A stretch of 64,000 bases of DNA from Desmodesmus armatus (GCA_007449985.2 VIIQ02000281.1:1-64000); one strand, 5' to 3'. Shown: positions 11,032 to 23,310, counted from the first letter of the stretch. Notes: generated by a model not told the origin, from the letters alone. Numbers and translations: made by a program.

Positions 11032-14000
11032 CTACAGCACAGACGGCATCAGTGTTCTGCTGGTCCTGTGAGTTCAGCTGCACATCCACAAAGGTCAGCT
11101 CTGTCTTGCTATTGTGGTGTTCTTGTGTCAGCTTCTCTGACTGCAACATACGCTGCTCCCTGTTGCTGCTGCACTTTGCTCCATCTGCTATAGAGCGCCA
11201 ATGGCGCCTCTCACCCCCTACAACCGCCCTCGCATTCCCAATGGTCCAGTCAGTCCAATGATCAAGGCATGGAGCCGGGACATTCAGCGCCAACACGCCC
11301 TCATCCTGGAGGCGCGCGCGCCACGCATCCCTGAATCCGGGTGGGGCCGCAGCGCCGCAGGAGGTAACAAGGTGCACATGGGTAACAGAAGTGGCGGGTA
11401 CAACCCACGCAGTGGCCGTGCAGGTGAGGAGTGAAGTTAATGCAGGGGTGAGGCAGATGGTCATGTTCTGTTGGATTCTTTTTTGAACAGTTCATTCTTT
11501 CACAACAGACGCAAGTGCGAGCATAGTACATTCAGAGCAGCGTATTTTTGCAAGGCGACAACACCACCACCACCACCTCCACCACCACTACCACCACCAC
11601 CAGCACCGTTGGTCCCTGCTGTGGTGTGCTTTGGGCTGCTCCTGTGGCTGCTGTGCTGCTGCAGGCCTGCTGGGTGGATGCCCGTGCACTGTGGGTGTGC
11701 GCTGTAGCCTGCTGCGAGGCTGCCTGGAGCCTGCTCCGCCTAAGGGCTGGGGGTTAGAAAGTTCATAGGAACAAGAACCGTGTAAGCCATTCCCCTGGGC
11801 TGGGCGCAATCTTCTCTGGCGCCCGGTACAGGCGTCCACAGGGGCCGTGCGTTGCAGCAGGACACAGAGAAAAATCATATGCGTGCTGCTGTGCACTTGG
11901 TTCGCTCTGGGGACGTCTCTTGGAAAACCGCGAAAAGATCTCTGCACGCCCTTTTCACCTGGGGCTCACGAGCCTCCAACGGCAGGCTCAACGGCTTTCT
12001 CGTCGATATATTGGTGTCCCTGTGCCAGCGACAGCCTCGCTCGTGCCCAAACACGCGGGCCTCATAGCTGACCTAGCAGGCCTGCACAGGAACAACCCCT
12101 GGATCGCCCCTCGCGGGCAGCTGGGCCGCAGGACGACCGCCACAGCAGTGGTTGTCCGTTTCAGGCACACCAGGTGCCTGCAGGTGCAGCCCAGGTGTGC
12201 TGGGGGCATGGCCTCATGCCCTGGCCAGGGGGCTGGGCTTGCAAGTGGCTGATGTGCACGCCTGCTGACACACAGCAGGGCGCAGCAAGCAGCTCAGCAG
12301 CACTTGGGCCACGGAACCACAGGCAGGCAGGCCACATTCGGTGAGCCGCCGTCCTTGCAGGCATGATGACAGGACATACGTGGGGCAGGGCAGGGGAGTA
12401 TGGGGGCGACCTGGCCTCAACCGTGACGGCACAGCTTTAGCAGCACCGCAGAGTAGCAGCAGCAGCAGAAGCAGCACCTGGCATCATAACCTGCTGACAC
12501 AGCCCATGCCGGATGGTGCTGCGCATGCAGGCTCAGTGGCAGTCAATGCAACACAGGCACACGATAGACAGCAAAGGGTTTGCATGGGGCGCACAGCATG
12601 GGCAGGTGCAGCCACAATCAGACTGCACCTTGCACCTCAGGTCCTGGCTGTGTACACACTGTCCACAAGCGTTACTGTCAGGCCAACTCTCTGTGGGGGG
12701 TCCTTCACAGCCAGCACAGCATACGACCCCAGCAGCGGAGGTCAGCACAGCACAGCACAGCAGCAGAGGCCAGCACAGCACAGCACAGGGCAGCAGCAGA
12801 GAGGTCAGCACAACACAGCATACGGCAGCAGGAGAGGCAAGCTCAGCACAGCACAGCGCTGCAGCATCACAAGCGCACAGGCAGGGTGCGGGGTCGGCTG
12901 CGTAGAGGTGAAGGGGAAGGGGAACAACTCATGAAGGGGAACCACTCATGATGAGGTTGCCGGGATCGAATCCCACTGCTGCACATGCGCCCAAAAAAGC
13001 AAACAGAGGCAGCAGGGCAGTGGCCCATAGGGTGCGGTGGCAAGGCAGTGCTGCCTTGCAGGGTGGCAGCGGCAGCAGAGGCAGCAGCAAGAAAATGCAG
13101 CAGCAGCAGCAGAGGAAGCAACAGCAAGTGCATGTGGATGTGAGCGTCATGTGAGCCAGGCCCGTCTGTTCTGAGCCTTCTGCCGCTGCGCCCACCGGCT
13201 GCCAGGTCAGCGCGGCTGGCAGCGCCTGCCCACACCCTTAGAGCCTGCCGTTGTGGGGTTGGCCGGCTTCGCCCTAGTGTTCACTCTGCATGGTCGACTG
13301 CTAGGAGCTTGTTGGGAGGTGTGTAGGTTGACGCTGGGGCAGCTGCGACTGGAGCTGCGGCCACAGTGGACCGGTGGTAGGGACAGCCTCATGCCCACAG
13401 ATGCTGCCCAAGGTGGTTCATGGTTCTGACCCCACTAGTTGCGCAGCTTGCATCAAAGAATGGTGGCGCCCTCACCAGTCACTCGTACTGCTGCTTGTGT
13501 GTTCATGACGTGAGGCATCTGATCACCCCAGGGACCTTGCGCACTGCTTACACCGAGGCAGCTGCTAGGACGTGTGATAGGCTGGTGTTGTGACTGTGTT
13601 GCTGACATGTGTGCTGGCCCGGCGCAGCCAGGGGGTGGGGGGTTTTCGCACAGACAGCTGCCAGCACATAGACAGCGCAGCAGAAGGCACAGCGCTGCTG
13701 CAGAGGCTGGGGACATGATGCTGCTGCCTGCACTGCTACAACCTGCTGATGTCAGTTGCACAACATGCGCGCCTGGCGTTTGCTTTGTGGCAGGTGGCTG
13801 CTGCTGCTGCTGGTGGTGCCTTGGGCTGTCCTGCCTGCACCAGCTCCATGTACAAGAACCAGATTGGACATGGCTGACTGCTACTGGTGCTGCTAATGGG
13901 GGAACTAATGCCGTGGACGATGGGCCTGCTGGTGCTGCAGCCTTATGGACAAGCTGGAAACAGAATCAGCAGCACGGGGCATGGCAGTTTGCTGCACATG

Positions 14001-14692
14001 GCCCTGTTGTTACTGTGGGCGCGCCTGCAGTGCTGCATGCTGCCCAAATGCTTCGCTTACACCTCTGAGAGTCCTTTGGCTTGCTGTATGACGGGCTGAA
14101 AGCTGGGCATGGCTCAGAATGCTGCAAATTGACACAGCACTGCTGCAGACACTTCTGGCCAGGCGGTGACAGAACAGACCACTGCAAGACCGATTGGGAT
14201 CGATTTTGTGGGCACGTAGTAAACACTTGCTGTGTATACACCGCGCAGAGCTGCAGCAGACGACGATCTGGGAGGGTGGGTGGGGGAGATGCGATGTCTC
14301 ACCCACGTATCCACACGTAAGCATTGCCACGCAATAGGGTTGTCCATTGTGCCAGACCGGCAGGCAAAAAGGCAAGCCAAAAAGGTTGTGTGACATAATT
14401 GCACAACTGTCGCCTGAGAGCTGCTCGGTTGCGGCCCCAAACGCAACAACGTATAGAATGAAACGCCTACAACCACAGAAGTGTTCGCATTCGTTGATCG
14501 ATGCACGCAATACAGAGAGGCCTTGCTGATCTCTGCTGTGCAGGCGTTTGGTTTGCCCTGGCCTCATCTGGATGGTGTGATGGATAGATTGCAGCCTAGT
14601 GTGATGGCAGCAGCTAGATAAAGCTAGACAGATGAAGCAGTCAGTTGCAGCTATGACACTGGAGAAAGCTGCTGGCTCAGCAGCGGACACAG
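11032..14692. other. Low-complexity region, no supported gene
   Basis: Contains a CCACCA-type trinucleotide tract near 11560-11610, imperfect CAGCACAGCACAG repeats at 12738-12865, and scattered CAG/CTG runs. Near 12965-12985 on the + strand a segment reads GGATCGAATCC, a near-match to a Pol III B box, but no convincing A box sits upstream. Long open frames on both strands here lack splice support and family resemblance. Confidence 0.4.
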
Positions 14693-16311
14693 GAGCGCTG
14701 TCCCAGGTACGGGTCTGTCCTGGAACGCATGCGGGCTGCAACCACAGCAACTGTTGATGCACAGCAAGCTGTCGATGTGTGGAACACGTACCAGCAGCTG
14801 CTGAGGGTTGCAGCCGCCAAGGGCTGCAAAGCTTCACAGGGCCTGTGCCAGTAGGTGTGCCCATGCATTTGTCCAGCCCAGCACCCCCACAGACTCACCA
14901 CATACTGCTGTTATGTTGCCACGTTTTCATGCTGGTGCTGAAGCTTGAAGAGCAGCGGAGTGACTTTGCTTGGTGCTGGCAGCACCCAACTGCATATTGC
15001 GCTGCCAGGTATGTATGAGGCTGTGGTGCAGCAGTTGATTGGGGACACTGATCAGCAAGAGGCGCGTGCACCGGGTGGCGCACTAGACTAGTTCTGGTGC
15101 AGCAGCAACAGCCCTGCAGCATGACCAGCAGCTGTTGTGCCGGGTCCAGCACAGCACAGTACAGTATGCACTCATGGTAACGATGTGACATGTCACGCGT
15201 TTGACAGCCAGCGCAGGACGCTGGCAGCAACAGCAGCAGCAGCAGGACATGCACACAGTGTTGTGCATCAGATGGGGTGTGTCACAGCAGCATCAGCTGG
15301 CCTGCATGGTTGGTATCCGCATAGGGCCTGGGGGGGGGGGGGGGGCACTCATGTCAAAGCTGACACACTCTCTTCCCAACCGGAGCTTACAGGTGTCACT
15401 GCTGTCACCCCAACATCTAGGTGCAGCAGGCTCAATGCCCAGCGACACCACCTGCTGGAGCAGCAGCCTCACACAGTCACAACGGCCAGGGTGGGCAGCA
15501 TGGCATCAAGTCCTGAGCCAGCAGTCAGCAGCACCATGTGTAAGTCAGCACAGCATGTACAAACATGCACTGACACTCCGCATTGCTCACCCAACCCCTC
15601 GCCTTTTGCGTGGCCGCCCGTGCGCTCTCTGCAGGCTGCCCTGATGGCTGCATCAAGCAGCTGCGCATGGTTGATTGCGCTGCAGGAGCTCAGGGGCGCT
15701 GGCAGCATCATCTTCGACGGCTAAGTCAGGACCCTGTGCGCAGTGGCGGGGGTGCAGGGCTGGGGTAGGGTTTAGTACACATGCAGGCGCAGCAGCATGC
15801 GCAGCAGCACCAGCAGCTGTGCAAGCGTGCGCGGTTGCCGATTGCATTTGCTAGCTAGGGTTTAGCAGCCCGCGCTGCCGCTGGCGCTGCCGCTGGCGCT
15901 GAATCGTGGCGGTGACACCATAGCAGGCGTGTTACAACAGCAGTCCTCAGCCGCAGTCGGCAGCATCATGTGCAAGCCGCGACTGTCGTCACCTGTGGCA
16001 ATGCCAGCCCGGCACCTACAGCCTTTGTACGGAAGCACCCAGCTACATGCTCTGTGCTGCTGGTTGTGCGTGCTGGTGCAGGTCGTGCAGGCGCGCCATC
16101 TGAACATGGGCACCAGCTGCTGACAGGAGGAGGGGCCAGCAGTGCTGCATCGCCTGACAGCGGTAAGCAGTGTCCCGCTGCAGCGATGGATGGGTGGCCG
16201 TGCGCATTAGGAAGCTGGCAGCAGGACCACTGCAGTTGCCAGCACACAGTCAGCGGCGCACAGGTGCAGCATTGCTGATGCAATGCTTGGTGCTAGCAGC
16301 TGTTGTGGGGT

Positions 16312-16361
<50 letters not shown>

Positions 16362-17174
16362 GGGGGGGGGGGGGAAGGGGGCCAGTCGTGCGCGCGCACG
16401 TGCATGTGCGTGTGTGTCGACAGAGAGACTGCATGCGTGCACATGCATGCTGGCTAGCATTCATCCGACAAGGATAGTCAAACAATGACGCTAGCACCAG
16501 GGCGATCCCTGCATCAAAGCTGTCGCAGGGCTGGGGCAGGGTTTAGCGCACGGCAGCACCAGTCCTCATGCAGCCCTGCGGAATGCGCAGACACACACAG
16601 TGACATGCTCTGTGACGTGCTGTGTGCGTGTGGTAATGCCTGCTGGTGCAGGGGCGCAGGAGCGTATGCAGGACAGCGCAGCGGCAGCAGGGAGCATGAG
16701 AGACACACAGGTGAGGCGGGGCTGGTGTGGCACAGGGAGGGTGTGTGCTGCGAGATGCAGAAGGCTGTGCCTGCAGGAAGCAGCACTGGAGGCAGCTGGG
16801 GCCTCAGGTTCACCCAGTGCTGTCAGCAAAGTGGTTGCAGCGCAGCGTAGCAATGCATGCGTGTGCACATGCATGCGCTACAGCACGCGCAGCAGCACCA
16901 GCAGGCGCCACAGGCGCACGCGCTTGCCGGCTGCATTGCTAGGCAGGGTCAAGCAGCCCGCGCTGCCGCTGGCGTTGAATGGTGATGGTGACACCATAGC
17001 AGGTGTGTTACAGCTAGTGTGATTGATAGCATGTGTGCCCACGCTTGCCCCTGCGTTTGTTTTGGCTGTTGCAGGAGTCACCGTCCTGAAGCAGGAGTCG
17101 GGGTCCCAAGCCCTGAGCCCTTGCGTGACTCAGCAACAGCAGCTGCCCGAGCTGACAGGCGTGCGAGCCAGCCG
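14693..17174 (+). CDS. Scattered exon-like segments of an unidentified gene or relic
   Basis: Four segments have consistent splice borders and protein-like content. 14693-14854 reads ERCPRYGSVLERM...VDVWNTYQQLL and ends in TAG. A segment ending at 15008 (donor GTATGT) contains LVLKLEEQRSDFAWCWQHP. 16091-16162 (AG/GTAAGC borders, phase 1 both sides) reads APSEHGHQLLTGGG. 17075-17174 (acceptor TTGCAG, donor GTGAGT) contains VTVLKQESGSQALSP. I cannot link them into one frame or name a family. They lie among degenerate direct repeats, so this may be a decaying gene. Confidence 0.25.
15785..17010. repeat. Diverged direct repeat, ~1.07-kb spacing
   Basis: The block at about 15785-15930 (CAGCAGCACCAGCAG..., CCCGCGCTGCCGCTGGCG, GGTGACACCATAGCAGG) reappears at about 16860-17010 with substitutions. 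Shorter matches, such as GCAGGGCTGGGGYAGGGTTTAG, occur near 15755 and 16530. This suggests an old tandem duplication of a unit slightly over 1 kb. Confidence 0.6.
16326..16376. repeat. Poly-G tract (~50) beside a TG run
   Basis: (TG)n followed by about 35 G, a single A, 12 G, AA and more G. A very long G homopolymer that is likely to be unstable and hard to sequence. Confidence 0.9.
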
Positions 17175-18646
17175 GTGAGTTCCATGCAGGGTCCTGCATG
17201 AAGGCTTCAGCAGGGGTGAACAAAGGGCAGGAGAGTGTTGGACGTCAAGGGGAGAGGAGCAGCAGGCGGCTTGCATGCTGCAATATGCCCGTGCGGCGTA
17301 GGCTGACGCTGCGTCAGTTAGGCTTGCATGTGGGGAGAGATACGGCGGCAATCGCATGCGCGTGTGGGTTTCTTTGGGGGTGGGGCTATCATAGCGCAGC
17401 AGCACCAAGGCATCCACAACAGTCTGCCGCTGTAAAGCATTGCTGAGCCAGGGTTTGTGGAAGAGAGCTTTCGATGCAGCGGCGTGGCTAGGAGAGCAAG
17501 CTACTGGTTGCTTCCACACCTGTTACTCTTGGGTCATTCAATACTGCATGGCCTACCTGTGTGCAACAACACTGTCCGCCTTTTCCCCTATGCCGCCTGC
17601 CGCAGGAGTCATGTGGCTGCATGCGTGACTAAGGCAGCTAGGCAGCTGGCAGCATGGCCTGCACATACGTCGGCAGGCGCTGGTGGTGGCAGTTGCAGTG
17701 ACGGGGCTTCTGGGCTGAGTTGAGGTGTCCGACGCAGCAGCAGTGCCGGTGCGGCAGTGCTGTGTTACGCAATGCCATGGGTGCAGTACTGTGGTTGGCT
17801 GCTGAACAGTGCCTATATTTGTAACATGTGGATGCTATGATGAGGCTGGTCAGGTTGCTGCTGACATGGGGTGTGTGGTTCAGTGGGGAGAGGGGGGGGG
17901 GGGGGGCACGGCTCAAATGCGCATCATGTCATGCTCCGAGATCATGTACAACACTTGTTCTGCATGTTGGATACATGCGCAAGCCTTGGCATGCAACACA
18001 CAGTACGCAATTACAGTACAGTACAGTACAGAACATGGGGGATAGACTGCCAACCTCTGCACTAGCCAGCGAGCCACGGCTCATGAGGGTGCCCAGAGGG
18101 TCTGCTAAATGCCCACCCCAACCATGGTCATCAGCAACTGCCAATGTCACTAGGAGTAAGGACTTGCCCCCTGCAGCGACATCACATGAGTCTGAAACAA
18201 ACCCATAACCCAGACAAGAGGGAAGCTAACGCTATGACACATCTGTGTCACACAAATGACACCTGTACCAGTCCTTTTCTGAGAACCCAGCAGCAGCAGC
18301 AGCAGCAACAAACCTCAAGAACAACAACAACAAAAACAACAACAACAACAACACCAGCAACAACGACAGACCACACGGCGCATGGCTCAACTGTGAAGAA
18401 AGTGCAGTTCATGCAACAAAGCAATACGGCACAGCATGTACATCATGGTCAGTTTGAGAGACCCCCTCTTGCAAAAAAGGCTGCATCAAGCAGCAGCACG
18501 GCGGCACACACTACAGCCACGGCACACTTGCATTTCACAAAGTGTTGCCTGCCTCACACATGGGCACTAAGTAAGCAAGCTGCAGCTAGCAGCAGCAGCA
18601 GCAGCAGCCAGCCAGCCTTGACATGACTATATATATATAGCATGGC
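17175..18646. other. Repeat-rich spacer
   Basis: Contains a G run at about 17889-17905, a CAG run near 18290-18308, a CAA/AAC-rich stretch at 18310-18365 and (TA)5 at 18630. It also contains the partial SINE copy listed separately. No gene recognised. Confidence 0.4.
18013..18150 (-). repeat. Truncated copy of the SINE-like repeat
   Basis: Shares its 3' portion with the element in the aquaporin intron at 48773-49085. Both have the GTACAGTACAGTA end, GCCAACCTC, GCCAGCGAGCCA and GGCTCATGAGGGTGCCC in the same order and spacing on the + strand. The tRNA-like head is absent here, consistent with 5' truncation. Confidence 0.65.
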
Positions 18647-19549
18647 TCAGCCTGTGACGGTGTCCACGTTGCCTAAATTCAACATGTCAGTTACGGGGTC
18701 TGTTTCTCTGTTCTCGCGCTGGCTCCCCCAACCCAGGTGGTTTCTGTTGGCGCACCAGCAATGGCAGCACCCATGGCGGGCCTCAAGAGGCCCCTGCTCC
18801 CCCTCCTCCGCAAACCTCTTTCTTGTGGTGCGCTCCGGCTTCCCGCTGCTAAAGGCCAGCAAGACCAGCCTGTGAAGGAACTCCCTCACATGCTTGCCCT
18901 TGCGGTCCACGCCAAGGTGGATGTGCATGTATCCCCGCTCCGTGATCCTGCAGTAATGGCGGCGCCACATGGCCACCCGACGCCGATGTGCAAGCCTTGG
19001 GGGTATGTGCACCGGCAAGCAGAGGTTGTTGAGGCCGTGGGGCTGCGTTGCCACGTCTTCAACCTGCTTCCTGTACCTGAACGCGAAGCGCAAGCAGGGC
19101 CGCTGCGGCGGAGGCTGGGTGCGCCATCTGGGGTGGACAAACAGATCAGCTGTCCTGTCTAGCAACTGCAACAAGTATGTTGCCGGGTCTGCTGCAAACT
19201 GCTCAGCGGTGGGCTTGGTGGGCTTCCTGCCTGCTGGCACCCCTCTCTCATCCCTCAACGCCCACCCTGGCCGAGCTCCTTTCTGTGTCAATTTCACGAG
19301 CATAGGCAGGTGCCGCATGCGCTGATGGATGTTCAGGCGGGCGGCTGCGATGGCAGCTGCTGCGCCAGAAGACCCTTCCGGCCATTCTGCAACAACCCCC
19401 CAGCGTGCTGGTTTTCCCTCATTCCTCTGCTTGATTGTCACCCCGAGCCTGGCCATATAGCCTCGGATGGTCATGCCTTGGCCCATCGCTCCTGGAGACA
19501 GTACAGGCAGCGGCGGTGACGAGTGACATGTCAGCAAGCCTGGCAACAA
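18647..19549 (-). CDS. HNH-endonuclease-like ORF
   Basis: A 300-residue open frame; a likely shorter start is the Met at 19486 (MGQGMTIRGYMARLG). The C-terminal third carries an HNH-like signature: HRLVLLAF about residue 233, then RHGCCHCWCANRNHLGWGSQRENRETD near residues 257-283, with paired Cys/His able to bind Zn and the Asn-His-Leu-x-Trp-Gly-x-x-x-x-Asn ending typical of HNH nucleases. HNH proteins cut DNA and are common in homing elements and mobile DNA. The middle (NNLCLPVHIPPRLAHRRRVAMWRRHY) looks like a DNA-contacting basic part. The polypyrimidine-rich sequence upstream of 19550 could instead be an acceptor, making this the last exon of a longer gene. Confidence 0.6.
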   Translation of the reverse strand: MLPGLLTCHSSPPLPVLSPGAMGQGMTIRGYMARLGVTIKQRNEGKPARWGVVAEWPEGSSGAAAAIAAARLNIHQRMRHLPMLVKLTQKGARPGWALRDERGVPAGRKPTKPTAEQFAADPATYLLQLLDRTADLFVHPRWRTQPPPQRPCLRFAFRYRKQVEDVATQPHGLNNLCLPVHIPPRLAHRRRVAMWRRHYCRITERGYMHIHLGVDRKGKHVREFLHRLVLLAFSSGKPERTTRKRFAEEGEQGPLEARHGCCHCWCANRNHLGWGSQRENRETDPVTDMLNLGNVDTVTG

Positions 19550-21225
19550 AGGGGAGCAGGGGGGAGGGGGGGGGGGCAGGGGGGGGGGTGTCGTAGTCTG
19601 ACTGTGGGGTCAGCCAAGCCGCAAACTGCCATGCTGTGGCCCCCCTTGGATGCAACATTGCTCAGCCGTTGTTGCCAATGTAAGCCCCTGCCAGCAAAGT
19701 ACAAGCCCGCCACTTTGCTGCTGCAAAAGCGCTGCAGCGCAAGGCCACCAGTCCCTGCCCACTCCTGCCATTATGCAAAGCTGCACAACCATTGATTCCA
19801 GGTAACAGGAAGGCAGCATGTACCCCTCTCCCATGGCCATATCTCCATGCCCTGCCAAGTGTTGCTGCAAGTGGGACCAAGCTGCCGCTGCTGCGCCTGG
19901 TCACCCACCTTGGATGCGTGGCAGCACTGCAGCAGACAGCTTCGATGTTGGGGTATTCAGGCCGCTGTCTGGAAGCTCCCACTTGCAGTGCAGCGGTGTC
20001 AGCCAGACTTGGCGCTGCGGAATCACTTGAGCCCGCAGGAAGGGCGCTGGGCGCGAGCTGCTGGACACAAATTGTCTGAAAGTAGTTGTAGCAAGTGAAC
20101 CAGCACGGTTCGTGACGCAGACCAGGACTAACGTGTGCTATCTTGGCTGACGTAAATTGGTAGGGGTTTCAGGGCAGCTGTTAACAGAAAAGACCCTATC
20201 ACTGTGAGAAGACGCCTTTATTCTCCATCAGAGCGCTACATCAGCAGGAGACTCGGTCTTCCAGCCACAGCTAGCTGTCGCGACATCAGTGCGACCTTCA
20301 GCAGCAACGATCGACCCCGTTGAGCCTCCCTGGAAGCGTTTCATGACATAAAATACTCATTTTGGGAGCTATAAGGCACTGCATAGGGCTGAGCGCTACG
20401 TCTGAAGATTTCAGCGTGCGACCCTTGACCAGCACATCGCGGGGCGACAGGAGAGCTTCGGACAAGCTCACGTGAGTTTCATCAGCATTGCAGGTGCTGT
20501 ATGTGAGGCAATTGAGGGCTGCCTGCAGCTAGATGTGACCGCACCAAGCCACACTGCATGCATGGTGATGCAGCGCAGAAGCCACAGAAGCCAGACAGCA
20601 ACATGCAGCATGCACTGATGGCACAACAGCCAGGATCCGGATGTCAGCTGTCAACAGGGGTGCTCTCCAGCATCCAGCTGCAGCTGCTGCAGCCTCAGCA
20701 TGCTGCACGTGTCTGCTTGATCCAAGCAAAGCAGCAGGACCAACCCTACTGCTGCCAATGTTGCCTGCTCAGCCAACAGCGCAATGTCAGTAAGACAGCA
20801 CAAAACATGTCTTTCAATGCAGGTATCAGCCTCTGCAACTCAACGCACAAGGCTCTGGGCGCCATGGACAACATGGTCTACTTGGGCAACTTGACGGCAC
20901 CGCTTGGAGCACAGACGCATGCCCTACTTACCACAGGTTAGTTCAAAAGGGATGGAGGTGATACATGAAGGAAAGTGCCCAGCAACAAACGTCGTGAACA
21001 TGCATACAGATGCATGCGGGCGCCGCAACATAGTATTTCACGGGTATGTCAGCGAGGCAGCCAAAAGCACACAAGGAGGCTGGGTTCTTGCACACAAGTG
21101 CAAGCAAGCTCCCTGCTATGCATGCATTGCACATGTTTTACCAATGGTACTAAGCACACAAAGTTGCAGCCCCACCACCAGAGTGCAAGACAGACATCCC
21201 CACACACCCCAAGGGGGTGGACAAT
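19550..21225. other. Spacer without recognised genes
   Basis: Begins with a G-rich homopolymer cluster (19555-19590). No frame in this stretch has both splice support and family resemblance. The segment at 20160-20540 is less repetitive and more balanced in composition, but I see no RNA gene or protein in it. Confidence 0.4.
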
Positions 21226-21226
21226 G

Positions 21227-21306
21227 TTTTAAACCCTAAACCCTAACCCCTAAAACCTCACCTAAACCCTAATCCCTAATCCCTAAACCTAAACCCAAAC
21301 TAAACC
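21227..21306. repeat. Interstitial telomere-like array (CCCTAAA variants)
   Basis: About ten degenerate CCCTAAA units (AAACCCTAAACCCTAACCCC, CCTAATCCCTAAT and similar) in the same orientation as the terminal array, 21 kb inside the chromosome. A second short patch, CCTAAAACCTAAAACCTAACC, occurs at 21898-21919. The mutated copies point to an old event such as fusion, break healing or an internalised end. Confidence 0.9.
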
Positions 21307-22200
21307 TTGCACGAATTGGGCAAGTAGTGAGGAAGATATGGGTGGTCAAAGTCACAACTGTTACATTGGGTGACACACGTTTTTTTATAACACACAGCTT
21401 GCATGTACCTAGGACACATCACAATTGTCTTGTTTTCATGTTGGTAAAGTCATCAGAGTCTCACTTGTGCCAATTCTGCTCTCCTCACGAATTCGACTTG
21501 GTGGGTTTGCTACTACACTTGCTCTCGTGCTCACCTTGGGTGCATGATCTGACTTCTCCTCACATCACACACATTCATTAGACTCAGAAGAGGTGCTCTC
21601 ACAGTGTAGCCAGCCATGGACAACTTGGTGGCCCTTGCTTCACCCTTGACAACAGTAGCAACAGTAGCAGCAGGAGCACTTGGTGCTGGAGCCATGTATC
21701 CACAAGTGTTGGGTTACAGTGAGTGACCATTGCACACCATGTAGAGCAAGGGTTGTCTTGCAAAACCAGGCATGCTTTCACAACATCATACCACACCTAC
21801 TACATGTGCCAGCCAGCCAGCCAACCCATGCTTATGTGGGATTTACTTGGATGGAAAACCATGCATTTTTCAAGGGAAGGAGGGGTCAAGTAGGTTGTCC
21901 TAAAACCTAAAACCTAACCCAATCCGCAACAGCACAACGGGCGCAGGCAGGGACAGAGGGACAGGGCTGCAAACTGTGGCGGCAACACACGCAAAGCAAG
22001 AGAAAGACAACAACCACCCGATCAAGGTGCACTGCACAGGCCGGCAGGTATAGGCACCCAGGGCCAGGTGACAGTAGGGTACAGCTAGAACCCTGCTGAC
22101 ACCATACCTACACTGTGCAGTGACCATGCACTACACCACTGGGAGAATCCCCTTAGACCCGACCCAAGGACACCTTGAATCCCTAGGGTAGTCCAACCAA
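21307..22200. other. Subtelomere-like spacer after the interstitial array
   Basis: Lower-GC sequence resembling in texture the spacer at 1001-1724, ending in a second small telomere-like patch at 21898. No gene recognised. Confidence 0.35.
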
Positions 22201-22299
22201 TCATGGGCACCGTGTCTGTTCCGGTTGTATTCTGCATCGGGATCCCTCTCCCTTTATGCACTTGCCTTGGTCAGCAGCCTGGCTCGGGGTACAGTCCCC

Positions 22300-22378
22300 C
22301 CTAGGAGACCCGGGGTTGTCCGGCTGGGATTCGAACCCAGACCTCACCTTGTGGCTCTGCCATTGAGCTACATGACAT
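22300..22378 (-). repeat. tRNA-like element lacking an anticodon arm (SINE head)
   Basis: On the minus strand a match to a Pol III A box (TAGCTCAATGGCAGAGC) is followed about 17 bases later by a perfect B box inside a T-arm (GGGTTCGAATCCC). Only about 12 bases separate the D arm from the T arm, so no anticodon stem-loop can form. It is not a working tRNA. A Pol III-promoted SINE or tRNA relic fits, with possible SINE body continuing to about 22140. Confidence 0.7.
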
Positions 22379-22384
22379 AGCTGC

Positions 22385-23310
22385 ATGTTGAGCAACAGGA
22401 AACAGCAGCATGTTGATTACCTATTGTGTGTCTCAGCAACAAAAAGCCTTGCTCTCGGTGTTGGTTCGCGGTTTAGATGGGTAAGTGAATTTTCTGCCCT
22501 TCTCAATGCCTTCAAGGCCCTGAGGGCCTTGCCTTATGGTGGTTTGTTTGACAATAGTGTCGTTGCGTGTTCTGAGCCCTTTCCTTTGATGATTTGTTGC
22601 ATGTTGCAGGTGCGATCTGCCCGCTGACCCCGTTGTGCTACCTCTAACGTGCTGCAAATTTCAACATTGTTTGTTGTTGAAGGTGATGCTGAGGTTGATT
22701 GCCTTTGCTGCTTGGGTCGTGGAAAGTCGCCTGACTACCCAAACTATATGCACCACACAACCCCATTTCCCGTGAAAGGGTCGGGGCTCTCACCAATGTC
22801 AGGCTAGGCACTCATGCCCGCTGACTTTCAGACTCGCTCTGCTTCGAATTGGGCACTGCCCATGCTGCTAGGTTGTGCCAGTTCAGTAATCTTAGATGCA
22901 CATGATTGCTGAGTGTGAGGCTTATGACGTTGTGATGCGCTCACATGCTGCGCGTTTTGCTAATTTTGGTTGATGGAGTTCTCATGCAACTCAAATCGTG
23001 AGCCTTCACGCACAAGCTTGCCCACCGCGTTGGTGTCTTTATGCGTGAGTGTGGCCAGAGCTGATGGGCCAAACCCCCAGTGGAGGTCTTGCTTGCAGAC
23101 GTGCTATCAGTTGAGGACGCTGATACCCCCCTGGGTGTTGTTGAAGATGGCCCATCCTCCAGGTTGGCCCACGCGGCGTCCGACATGTTTTTTTATGCGC
23201 TCTCAGTTGAGTACTACAATGTCCATTCAGATGTGTTCTATGATGTTGATGCCGCATGCGCCTCGTTGGCTCCCTTAGGGGTATTCCAGCTCAGCCTACA
23301 CCATATAATA
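22385..23310 (+). CDS. Unidentified ORF interrupted by the TIR element
   Basis: The frame at 23080-23310 reads MEVLLADVLSVEDADTPL...FFYALSVEYYNVHSD...VFQLSLHHII and is protein-like. It runs up to the TIR transposon and stops at a TAG inside the inverted repeat. Skipping the element and one TA copy, the frame continues 26784 onward as GNIIESVAI before a TGA. An upstream frame at 22385-22627 (SEFSALLNAFKALRALPYG) may belong to the same gene, separated by introns. I recognise no family. Confidence 0.35.

Noticed and set aside
14010..14864. 284-codon minus-strand frame
   Set aside because: Cys/His/Ser-rich without motifs, and the opposite strand holds better exon-like segments.
14920..15008. GIY-YIG (SLX1-like) resemblance of FAWCWQHP
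   Set aside because: Only a short WQHP-like match; the GIY and YIG core motifs were not found nearby.
15137..15724. 195-codon + strand frame
   Set aside because: No consistent splice borders or family resemblance; lies in repeat-rich DNA.
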